From an uncultured Collinsella sp. (GTDB taxonomy: Bacteria > Actinomycetota > Coriobacteriia > Coriobacteriales > Coriobacteriaceae), in NCBI GenBank assembly GCA_902470365.1, contig CABRFZ010000026.1, positions 1 through 31,151 of the forward strand: a DNA stretch of 31,151 nucleotides, read 5' to 3'. Below, one piece after another: positions 21,454-28,701 of the stretch. The position numbers and the translations under genes were made by a program. The stretch's first letter is position 1. Every line of letters starts with the position of its first letter. The notes beneath the pieces are model-generated. The model searched no databases. It worked only from the letters and a program-made list of their open reading frames with translations, and was not told the origin of the DNA.

Positions 21454-23949
21454 ATGACCGCAACCGCCAGTCGAACCACCAACCGCAGACCCGAGCTTTT
21501 GGCGCCCGCCGGAGGGCCTGAGCCCTTTGCTGCCGCACTCGCCGCTGGGGCAGACGCCATCTATTGCGGCATGGGCAGCTTCAACGCCCGCCGCAAGGCC
21601 ACCAACTTTACCGACGAGGCCTTTGAGCAAGCCTGCCGCGCCGCACATCTAGCCGGGTCGCACGTCTACGTCACGGTCAACATCGTCATCAAGCAGTCCG
21701 AGATGGGCGATGCGCTGCAACTCATCCATCGCTGCTCCACGCTGGGTGCCGACGCCTTCATCATCCAGGACTGGGGCCTGTTCTTTGAGGTCAAGCGCAC
21801 GATGCCCGGCATCGAGACGCACATCTCGACCCAGGCGAACATCCATGATGACCGCGGAACGCTTTGGTGCCGCGAGCAGGGCGCCGACCGCGTGACTCTC
21901 TCGCGCGAGCTCTCCATCGACGAGATCGCCGCCATCCACGACGCCGCGCCCGATGTGGACCTTGAGGTCTTTAGCCACGGCGCCATCTGCTTTTGCTACT
22001 CGGGCCTGTGCCTGCTTTCGAGCTTTGCCATGGCGGGACGATCGGCCAACCGCGGCATGTGCGCCCAGCCCTGCCGCCTGCCCTACGAGCTGATCGACGA
22101 GAACGGTCGCTCGCTCTCCCCTGCCGGTCGCGAGCGCGCGCTGTGCCCGCGCGACACCAACACCTCACAGCTTGTTCGCCGTCTGTATGACGCCGGCGCC
22201 GCATCGCTCAAGCTCGAGGGCCGCATGAAAGCGCCCGATTACGTGTACTCCATCGTCGATGTGTACCGTCATCAGATCGATGACATGCTGGCCGGGGTCG
22301 CCATAGATAAGGATGAGGACGCCGCCCGCCAGCGCCAACTCAAGCGCTGCTTCAACCGTGACTTTACGCACGCCTATCAGGACGGCACCTCGGGCGACGA
22401 GATGATGAGTTACGAGCGCTCCAACAACCGCGGCCAGATTGTGGGCACGGTGCTGGGCAGCCGTCTGGCCAACCGCGGCGTGCGCGGGCTCAAACCCGAC
22501 GACCGTCGTCGCCGCGCTGCCATCGCCCGCATTGAGCTGTTTGAGCCCGTGGGCAAGGGCGACCTGCTGGAGCTTCGTCACGACGATGAGTTCGACCAAT
22601 TCCTGACCACCATCGCCGCCGATGATGCCGCCGCCGGCGACATCATCGAGTGCCGCGTGCCCCGCAGCATGCCCGAGGGCTGCCGCGTACGCGTGATTCG
22701 CAGCCAGCGCGCCATTGACGCTGCCGGCGCCGCGCTCAAGCGCGACGTGCTGCGCCGCCGCACCGTAGCCGTGTCCGTCGTGGCGCGTCTGGGCGAGCCG
22801 TTTACCGTTACGCTCACCTGCTGCGACGACCCTTCGCTTACCGCCACGGCAACGGGCTTTACCGTCGAGGCTGCCAAGACCCGTGCGGTCGAGGCGTTCG
22901 ATCTGGTTGAGCATGTGGGCCGCATGGGTTCCTCGCCCTTTGAGGCCGCGAGCTTTGATGTGGCGCTCGATGAGGGCTGCGGCATGGGCTTCTCCGCCGT
23001 GCACAAGGTTCGCGCCGCCGCCTGCAAGGCGCTGGAGGAGGCCATTCTGGCACCGTACGAAGGACGCGCGAAAACGCTCGAGCTGCCGGCGATTGTAACC
23101 AGTGATTCCCGCCCCGCGCCCGAGCACTACCGCGATGAGCCGCAGATCTGCGCCACCGTCACCTCGCTCGAGGCCGCCGAGGCAGCGCGCGCGGAGGGTG
23201 CAACGCGCATCTACATGACCGCCGACGCACTCGATGCGGCCGAGCTCTCCCCCGCCGATGCGCATGAGCAGGGCATCGTACCCGTTCTCGACGAGGTCTG
23301 CCGAGCCGTTGACCACGTCCGTGTTGACCCGTGGGTTGTTTCCGGCGCCACGGTCGCTATCGGCAACATCTCTGAGCTTGCCCTGGCCGCCCAGGTTGGT
23401 GCCACGGCGGAGGTCCGCTCTTGCCTGCCCGTGCACAACACACCTTGCATGGAGGCACTTGCCGAGCGCGGAGCCGACGTGTTTTGGCTCTCGCCCGAGA
23501 TCACGCTCGACGAGATCGTCTCGCTTGGCACCGCCGCGCCCGCAGCCCTGGGTATCACTGTCTTCGGCCGCCCGCGCGTTATGACGAGCGAGCACTGCAT
23601 CCTGCAGGTGGCCAATGGTTGCATCCACGATTGCGCCAGCTGCCACCTGCGCGCCCGCAAGCTGTCGCTCAAGAATATCGACGGCAAGGTCATGCCCGTG
23701 CGCACCGACATCCATGGCCGCTCTCGCTTGTACGACGCCTACCCCATCGACCTTACGCCGCAGGTACCACAGCTGCTCGACGTCGGCGTGCGCCGTCTTA
23801 TGGTCGACGGCACGCTGCTCGAGACGGATGAGGTGGGCCGCGCCGTCGCACGCGTCCGCCGCGCCGTCGAGGCCGCGGAAGCCGGCCGTAAGCCCGCCGC
23901 CCGCCTGCGCGGGGCGACCTCGGGCTGCATGTTTGTGGGAATTAGCTAA
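21454..23949 (+). CDS. Peptidase U32 family protein with DUF3656-like region (RlhA-type)
   Basis: An 831-aa protein. The N-terminal U32 domain begins PELLAPAGGPEPFAAALAAGADAIYCG (13-39) and has the family signature EVFSHGAICFCYSGLC (171-186) followed by Cys at 203 and 207 (GMCAQPC), which with neighbouring cysteines are probable Fe-S ligands. A long C-terminal part contains the collagenase-like DUF3656 region and a final Cys-rich segment (CILQVANGCIHDCASCHLR). Relatives include E. coli RlhA, required for hydroxylation of 23S rRNA C2501, so RNA modification is more likely than proteolysis. The ATG at 21454 has AAAGGCAGG upstream; the extension to 21319 overlaps a palindromic repeat and is rejected. 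It is followed after 15 bp by a pseudouridine synthase gene, which fits an RNA-modification operon. Confidence 0.88.
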   Translation: MTATASRTTNRRPELLAPAGGPEPFAAALAAGADAIYCGMGSFNARRKATNFTDEAFEQACRAAHLAGSHVYVTVNIVIKQSEMGDALQLIHRCSTLGADAFIIQDWGLFFEVKRTMPGIETHISTQANIHDDRGTLWCREQGADRVTLSRELSIDEIAAIHDAAPDVDLEVFSHGAICFCYSGLCLLSSFAMAGRSANRGMCAQPCRLPYELIDENGRSLSPAGRERALCPRDTNTSQLVRRLYDAGAASLKLEGRMKAPDYVYSIVDVYRHQIDDMLAGVAIDKDEDAARQRQLKRCFNRDFTHAYQDGTSGDEMMSYERSNNRGQIVGTVLGSRLANRGVRGLKPDDRRRRAAIARIELFEPVGKGDLLELRHDDEFDQFLTTIAADDAAAGDIIECRVPRSMPEGCRVRVIRSQRAIDAAGAALKRDVLRRRTVAVSVVARLGEPFTVTLTCCDDPSLTATATGFTVEAAKTRAVEAFDLVEHVGRMGSSPFEAASFDVALDEGCGMGFSAVHKVRAAACKALEEAILAPYEGRAKTLELPAIVTSDSRPAPEHYRDEPQICATVTSLEAAEAARAEGATRIYMTADALDAAELSPADAHEQGIVPVLDEVCRAVDHVRVDPWVVSGATVAIGNISELALAAQVGATAEVRSCLPVHNTPCMEALAERGADVFWLSPEITLDEIVSLGTAAPAALGITVFGRPRVMTSEHCILQVANGCIHDCASCHLRARKLSLKNIDGKVMPVRTDIHGRSRLYDAYPIDLTPQVPQLLDVGVRRLMVDGTLLETDEVGRAVARVRRAVEAAEAGRKPAARLRGATSGCMFVGIS

Positions 23950-23964
23950 CCGAAAGGCTTACAC

Positions 23965-24624
23965 GTGAACGAAGAACCTCAAGTCCTCTACTGCGACGCC
24001 TGGCTCATGGCCATCGACAAACCCGCCGGCATGATCGTCCACGGCGACGGCACCGGCGAGCGCACGCTTACCGACTACGCCAGCGATCTGCTGCTGGCGA
24101 TGGGCGACGGCTTTGCCGCGACTGACATGCAGCCGCTCAACCGCCTGGACCGCAACACCACCGGCGTGGTGCTGTTTTCGCTCGACAAACAGACGCAGCC
24201 CGCTTTTGACCAGATGGTGATCGACCACGCCTTCGAAAAGCACTATCTGGCGCTGGCCGAGGGCAAGATCGACTGGAACGAGAAGCTCATCGACAAGCCC
24301 ATCGCCCGCGACCGTCACGACAGCCGCAAGATGCGCGTCGGCGCCAGCGGTAAGCCGTCGCAGACGCGCGTGAAGGTGCTCAAGCGCCTTAAGAGCCGTC
24401 GAGGCCTGCCCACGCGTTCGTATATCGATGTCGAGCTGCTCACCGGCCGCAAACACCAGATCCGCGTGCACCTGGCAAGCGAGCGCCATCCCCTGGTGGG
24501 TGACGACCTGTACGGCACGCCGCGTCCTTGCGGCCTCATGCTCCATGCCCACAGCGTGTCCTTTACGCATCCCGTAACCGGCGAGCACATCCACATCGAA
24601 GCCCCCTGCCCCTGGGAGCCCTAA
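23965..24624 (+). CDS. RluA-family pseudouridine synthase (no S4 domain)
   Basis: A 219-aa RNA pseudouridine synthase. The catalytic motif is PLNRLDRNTTGVVLF (57-71) with D62 as the nucleophile. VLYCDAWLMAIDKPAGM at the start, EKHYLALAEG in the middle and ELLTGRKHQIRVHLA followed by HPLVGDDLYG near the end are typical of the RluA/RluC group. There is no S4 RNA-binding domain and the length is near the minimum for the family. It starts at a GTG with CGAAAGG upstream. The RNA target (tRNA or 23S rRNA) cannot be assigned. Its stop codon overlaps the left arm of a REP-like hairpin that may also end transcription. Confidence 0.9.
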   Translation: MNEEPQVLYCDAWLMAIDKPAGMIVHGDGTGERTLTDYASDLLLAMGDGFAATDMQPLNRLDRNTTGVVLFSLDKQTQPAFDQMVIDHAFEKHYLALAEGKIDWNEKLIDKPIARDRHDSRKMRVGASGKPSQTRVKVLKRLKSRRGLPTRSYIDVELLTGRKHQIRVHLASERHPLVGDDLYGTPRPCGLMLHAHSVSFTHPVTGEHIHIEAPCPWEP

Positions 24625-24661
24625 ACCACCACAATGGGGACAGGCACCTTTGTGGTGGTTT
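24623..24661. repeat. REP-like hairpin with GGGGACAGGCACC loop, doubling as terminator
   Basis: A 12-bp stem (AAACCACCACAA and its complement) encloses a 15-nt loop containing GGGGACAGGCACC, a motif I associate with REP sequences mobilised by REP-associated tyrosine transposases. The right arm ends in TTTT. It begins at the stop codon of the pseudouridine synthase gene, so it probably terminates that operon. The left half of the same element recurs at 31078-31097. Confidence 0.75.
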
Positions 24662-24692
24662 TGCCGCAATGGCTCAGCCGCGGTCCCAAAAC

Positions 24693-24911
24693 GTCTCGAT
24701 CTGTAACAGTTAGGACCCAATTTCCGGTCTATCTGTTACAGATCGAGACATTCGAATCCCCCTCAAAGGAAAATCTCAATCTGTAACAGTAACTCGGCAA
24801 AATCAGCCTCAGATGTTACAGATTGAGACAAAGGGGCGACGCGGTTCGGAAGTGTCTCAATCTGTAACACCTGGCTCACTTATAACGGTCTAGTTGTTAC
24901 AGACTTAGACA
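24693..24911. repeat. Array of three palindromic repeats (GTCTCAATCTGTAACA family)
   Basis: Three hairpins of about 57 bp in tandem: arms 24693-24709/24733-24749, 24774-24788/24814-24828 and 24853-24869/24895-24911. The first two are perfect; the third has two mismatches. Loops are 23, 25 and 25 nt and unrelated in sequence; the spacers between hairpins are 24 nt. The arm alternates in orientation about every 40 bp. The architecture parallels the 62-bp family (fixed arms, variable spacers of near-constant length) with a different sequence. Confidence 0.85.
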
Positions 24912-24955
24912 AACCGGTAGACAACAAAAGCGGCAACTTCCAGTCGCCGTTCTTG

Positions 24956-25051
24956 TTATCGCCTGTCATCACCGACAAAGGAACAACCAGCAGCATGCCG
25001 TCGGCAGCCACCCACTCCCAGCGCCTCGCGCCTAGTCATATCAAAAGACAT
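24956..25051 (-). pseudogene. Truncated ORF behind a third copy of the DUF6273-gene promoter
   Basis: The ATG at 25051 has a good RBS (AGGAG, 5 nt) and opens MSFDMTRREALGVGG, but stops after 31 codons. A neighbouring frame then reads WEWVAADGMLLVVPLSV followed by MTGDNKNGDWKLPLLL, which looks like coding sequence and suggests a frameshift or truncation. It sits 37 bp from a -10-like hexamer and carries the same palindrome at the same spacing as the two DUF6273-like genes. I cannot name the product. The rest of 24912-25164 shows nothing else. Confidence 0.35.
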
Positions 25052-25087
25052 GCCGTCTCCTCTCGGCCATCATCTTGTACTGCATTC

Positions 25088-25124
25088 ATCTTCGGGCACG
25101 ATTCATGCATTCTGTTGCGCAACA
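25088..25124 (-). promoter_or_regulatory. Third copy of the shared palindromic promoter
   Basis: Palindrome TGTTGCGCAACA at 25113-25124, then 19 bp, then GAAGAT at 25093-25088 in the -10 position, 37 bp before the ATG at 25051. Spacing is the same as at 27080-27116 and 30631-30667. Confidence 0.6.
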
Positions 25125-25164
25125 TTGCAGGGCGAGCCGCTGTCCCCCCCTCCAATACCAAAAG

Positions 25165-25187
25165 GGCCCCAGGAAAATCCCGGGGCC
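25165..25187 (-). terminator. Terminator of the first DUF6273-like gene
   Basis: On the minus strand a 9-bp stem (GGCCCC/GGGGCC plus a G-U and two G-C pairs) with loop ATTTT, followed by CTTTT. It lies 28 bp after the stop codon. Confidence 0.8.
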
Positions 25188-25215
25188 ACAATTGTCGAAT
25201 CGAAATACTCGGTTC

Positions 25216-27043
25216 TTACAGGCAGAAGCCCAGATAAATGCCATTGTTGTTGCTGGACTTGGCCGAACCACTAAAGTTTATGCCGTTGTAGGTCAGGAAC
25301 AAGCCGGACTCGGAAGCATCGCAGGTGCGAGTCCAGGCGGGACCGGCAGTTTTGTACCAAGTTTTATATTGACTGCCTTCCGCCCTGTAAACACCAAGTG
25401 CGTCAGACTGATTCGAGCCGAGTAACCCCTCAAGATCATCATTTCCAAAGAGTTCTTCCAAGGAGGGCAGCCAGAGCGAATCATCCGTCGCCGTCACCGA
25501 CGAGGCATCTGTCGTAACGCCAGCGTTGTTGGTGAGCTTGGTCACCTTGACGACCCTCTTCTTGAGATCCTTGGGCATGCTGGCAAGCACCTTCTTATTC
25601 AAACTCTTGCGAATATCGCTATCTTTCCAGCCGCCGGTGTTGGATCCGTCCTCGTTGATGAAATCGCTGAGAACCGGCGTGCCACATACCAAGAACGTAA
25701 TACCAGCTTTGCCCTTGCCGTCGGCACGATCGTCATGGTTGAAGCCAACAATATACGCCTTCACCTCGGCACCGGTAGAAAGCTTGACGGTCTTGTAGCA
25801 CGCATCACCCAACCTTCCGTCTTCGGACACCAAATGATATTTCTTGGCGATACCCGTCGCAGAATCATCATCCTGCGCCGCCGAGATCTCATCGGCAATG
25901 ATCTTAAGGTCTTTCCAGCTATAGTTGTCCACGCTGTCCTGGATGGCAACGCCATTCGACTCTGATGCCGCATCGTCAGCCGAGGAAGCAGTCAGACAAA
26001 ACATGGGCATGACTGCGACATTCACAATACGGCCCTGATCATTTACGCGAGTATTGTAGTTGTCGCATGCACATGCGTCGGAGTCCGAATATGCTTGGGT
26101 GCCCATTTCGGCCAAGTGCCACAAATCGGCATCAGGCATATAAGGCTTATAATAAATGCTTCTGAAGCCCGACCCCCTCGAATTGTACGGGCCATAACTA
26201 CCTTTAAGATTCAGACCCCCTTGGCCGTCGTCAACGGTAGCAAAGCCATAGGGACATTCAACGTCGGTATCGCTAGCGTATCCTGTTGAGTTTGCCCAAC
26301 TTAAGCCTAGATACTCGTAATAATCATACTGTGTACCCTCAGCATTGAGGGACTTGACCATCCACTCGGAGTCTCGATTGACGTCAGGCATGTCCTCGGC
26401 GTCGCCCAAGCACTCGGTCGCCGAAGGTGCCCACATCTTGACGTCTTCCGAGGCCGCCTCGCTGGTCTTGGCGCCATCGAGATAGACCGTCTTCTTGGAA
26501 ATGGTAGCCAAACGATCCCTGATCGAACTGGGGAAATAGTCAAAACCGGCAGCATCAGGAGCGTACATCGGACTGCCCATGTACAATCCATCGGTAAATT
26601 GCCAGGTAAGTCCTGCTTTGCCCGAACCATCAGCCAAGTCGTCGTGATACAGTCCGACAATCGTGACCGTGCTCTCGCAGTCACGGAGCGCCATGCGCTT
26701 GGTCTGGCTGCCGTCGAGCTTGCCCTTCTTGTCGCAGAGCTTGTACTTCTTGGCGATCTTGAGGGCGGCCTTGCGGCTGCCGGACTTGGTCATGGCGTCG
26801 GAGATCTTCGCGAGCTCGGCCCAGGTGTACTTGTCGACCTTCTTCTTGACCTTGACGTCCTTGAGCGGATCCTTCTTGGACTTTTTTCCCTTCTTAGATT
26901 TCTCAGACGACTTCTTGGAGGCAGCATACGCCGGGGTGGGCGAGGCAACGGTAGCCACGTTGCCCACAACTAGGGAACTAATCGAGAGCGCAAGCGCTCC
27001 GACCAACAACCCCCCCCCTGAAACATTTCCTGATGTTTCGCAT
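25216..27043 (-). CDS. Secreted DUF6273-like protein 1, out of frame at a G9 tract (probable phase variation)
   Basis: The ATG at 27043 (AAAGGA RBS, 7 nt) begins MRNIRKCFRGG. With nine Gs at 27018-27010 the frame then runs VVGRSACALD-stop. With one G fewer (or two more) it joins the long downstream frame and gives a classic Sec signal peptide (LLVGALALSISSLVVG, cleavage near AYA-ASKK) and a 608-aa protein. The mature part starts with a Lys/Ser-rich stretch, then two related domains (IVGLYHDDLADGSGKAGLTW near the N-terminus, IVGFNHDDRADGKGKAGITF in the second half) with GGWKDSDIRKSLN and LWLPSLEEL, as in DUF6273 proteins. It ends YLGFCL. Likely cell-surface or secreted; function unknown. A close paralog lies at 28702-30595 with an identical 5' region. 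Confidence 0.8.
27010..27018 (-). repeat. Homopolymeric G9 tract in signal-peptide codons (gene 1)
   Basis: Nine Gs on the coding strand, placed after codon 8. Nine gives early termination; eight or eleven restores the full reading frame. A 7-bp hairpin GAAACAT/ATGTTTC (27020-27039) lies directly 5' of the tract, between it and the start codon. Confidence 0.9.
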
Positions 27044-27079
27044 GGCAGATTCCTTTCTCTTATCCACCGGACGCCTTCA

Positions 27080-27116
27080 ATCTTAAGCGGAGCTTGACAT
27101 TTTCTGTTGCGCAACA
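27080..27116 (-). promoter_or_regulatory. Promoter with palindrome TGTTGCGCAACA (gene 1)
   Basis: 12-bp palindrome 27105-27116, a 19-bp gap, then -10-like TAAGAT (27085-27080), 37 bp before the ATG. No good -35 hexamer is present at 17 bp and the palindrome overlaps that region, so it looks like an activator (or repressor) site. Same layout as at 30631-30667 and 25088-25124. Confidence 0.65.
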
Positions 27117-27181
27117 TTTAAAGGATCGGGCAATTGGCAAGCATACAACGGGGCACAGTAAAATGCCGTCCACGCAAAAAA

Positions 27182-27206
27182 GGGCCCGAGGATAACCCTC
27201 GGGCCC
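27182..27206 (-). terminator. Terminator of the zinc-ribbon membrane protein gene
   Basis: Perfect 10-bp stem GGGCCCGAGG/CCTCGGGCCC with a 5-nt loop, followed on the minus strand by seven Ts (complement of 27175-27181). It lies 26 bp after the stop codon. Confidence 0.92.
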
Positions 27207-27232
27207 TATCGTTCGCCACGTGATGTGGGCGG

Positions 27233-28552
27233 CTATTCGTCTTTCCTGATATAGGTAAAGTTCGTATCGTCAAACGAGCTCTGGCCGCCACTAAAGTCGT
27301 CAGGAATACCGATGACGCCAGCCGAGTACTTGTGCAGGTTATTGAGGCTGCTGCCATGACGGTAGTTGGCAATTGCAATAAACTGCTGGTACCTTTCCGT
27401 AGCCTGCTGCTGGTATTCGCTCTTAAACAGCTTTAGGCTACCCTCTTGTTCGGGGTTGAAGACCAGCTTAAAGTGGACCATTCCTCCTTGCCCATTCGCA
27501 CCGTCCGCATCCTCGTCGTTCAGCTCAAAACCGTAGAACCCGTTGCCATAGTCTTGAATGTCGACGTCATCGCACACCCCGCGAAGCTGACCGCTCAAAT
27601 CCTGGATAACATCTCCAGCCGAACCGGTAATGTGATAGTCGCCGAACCACTCGCAGCCCGCTTCCCCTGGGACATGAGAATCGATGCGAAGCCAATTATC
27701 GGAGCCATCAGCAGCCACGTACGTCCCCGAGAAATCGCCCCATTCGATATCGCCGCTCAGCTCGTCCTTTTTAAACTTCCACTTCTTGCCGTTGAACTTA
27801 TACGTCAGCTCATGCTTGGCTCCGGACGTCACAACCCAATTCGCCGTACTGTCGTCAACATAATCGACGACGCACGTGTTGTCGTCGTACAGATCCGAAT
27901 CCGCATCTTCGATCCCATGCTCTTCATCTGTCGTGATGCCCGTGAGTGGGGTCGTCTCGGTAGAAGTGGGCTCAATCGTGACGTTCGATACATTCCTGCT
28001 GCCATCTACATCGGCAGCATAATTGAGCTCGACCGTTGTAGAGAAGCTTTCATTGGACACGTCGGCGGTCGCAGTGCCCGTCACCTTGCCATCGCTCTCG
28101 TTAAACTCGGATACGATAAGCGAATCGACTTGGTACTCCGAAGGCTCAACGTAATCGTTTTTGGCAAAGAGCTCCGTCTGGCCTTCGTACTCCGCCTTAG
28201 CTTCTTCGAGTACTTGGGCCTCGGCATCATTCTCAAAATCCTTTTGCTGCTGTTGATTGAAAAGGAAAACGCCAAGGGCAACCATGAGAACAACAGCGAC
28301 CGCAGCAATCGCAATCTTGGCATTCCTGCTGAGCTGCTTCTCCGGCTCCCCCTCGCCCTTTTCATCCGTTGGGTCCTCCGCAGGTATCTCCTCCGGAGCA
28401 TCCTCAACCTCGACGTCCGCCAAGTCCTCAACGGTGGTATTCGGCGCAACGCCATCCGTCACGCCAGCATCTTCGTGTTCAATCTTGGCGCCGCATTTAC
28501 CACAGAATGCAGCTTCTTCGGCGATCTCGGCGCCGCACTTGGGGCATTTCAT
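27233..28552 (-). CDS. Zinc-ribbon membrane-anchored protein with extracytoplasmic domain
   Basis: A 439-aa protein. The N-terminal zinc ribbon MKCPKCGAEI..FCGKCGA has C3, C6, C17, C20. An acidic, Pro/Glu-rich linker (about 28-72) leads to one transmembrane segment (about 79-98, AIAAVAVVLMVALGVFLF). The remaining 340 residues, acidic and Asp/Ser/Thr rich, should lie outside the cell. Zinc ribbon plus one TM plus an uncharacterised outer domain is a frequent type in Gram-positive bacteria; no function is known to me. The ATG at 28552 has GGAGGGAAGGAGG upstream; the in-frame extension to 28618 is rejected. It lies between the two DUF6273-like paralogs but has its own RBS and terminator. Confidence 0.85.
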   Translation of the reverse strand: MKCPKCGAEIAEEAAFCGKCGAKIEHEDAGVTDGVAPNTTVEDLADVEVEDAPEEIPAEDPTDEKGEGEPEKQLSRNAKIAIAAVAVVLMVALGVFLFNQQQQKDFENDAEAQVLEEAKAEYEGQTELFAKNDYVEPSEYQVDSLIVSEFNESDGKVTGTATADVSNESFSTTVELNYAADVDGSRNVSNVTIEPTSTETTPLTGITTDEEHGIEDADSDLYDDNTCVVDYVDDSTANWVVTSGAKHELTYKFNGKKWKFKKDELSGDIEWGDFSGTYVAADGSDNWLRIDSHVPGEAGCEWFGDYHITGSAGDVIQDLSGQLRGVCDDVDIQDYGNGFYGFELNDEDADGANGQGGMVHFKLVFNPEQEGSLKLFKSEYQQQATERYQQFIAIANYRHGSSLNNLHKYSAGVIGIPDDFSGGQSSFDDTNFTYIRKDE

Positions 28553-28643
28553 GGCCCCTCCTTCCCTCCGTGTATTAGGACAGTTGCATCGTCCCGAATA
28601 AATCAAATGATTCGTCATGCGTCATTGATACGAGTGTGACCAA

Positions 28644-28673
28644 GGCCCCCGGAAAGCGTTTCCTCCGGGGGCC
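28644..28673 (-). terminator. Probable terminator of the second DUF6273-like gene
   Basis: Perfect 9-bp stem GGCCCCCGG/CCGGGGGCC with a 12-nt loop, 28 bp after the stop codon. The T run after it is poor (TTGGT), so termination may be leaky toward the zinc-ribbon gene. Confidence 0.65.
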
Positions 28674-28701
28674 AGCAATCACCGCCAGGCAGTATTAACG
28701 A

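Noticed and set aside
27044..27117. Upstream in-frame extension that would keep the first DUF6273-like ORF open without a frameshift
   Set aside because: It lacks an RBS, runs through the conserved promoter and the true RBS/ATG, and would give no proper signal peptide. The paralog has no such extension.
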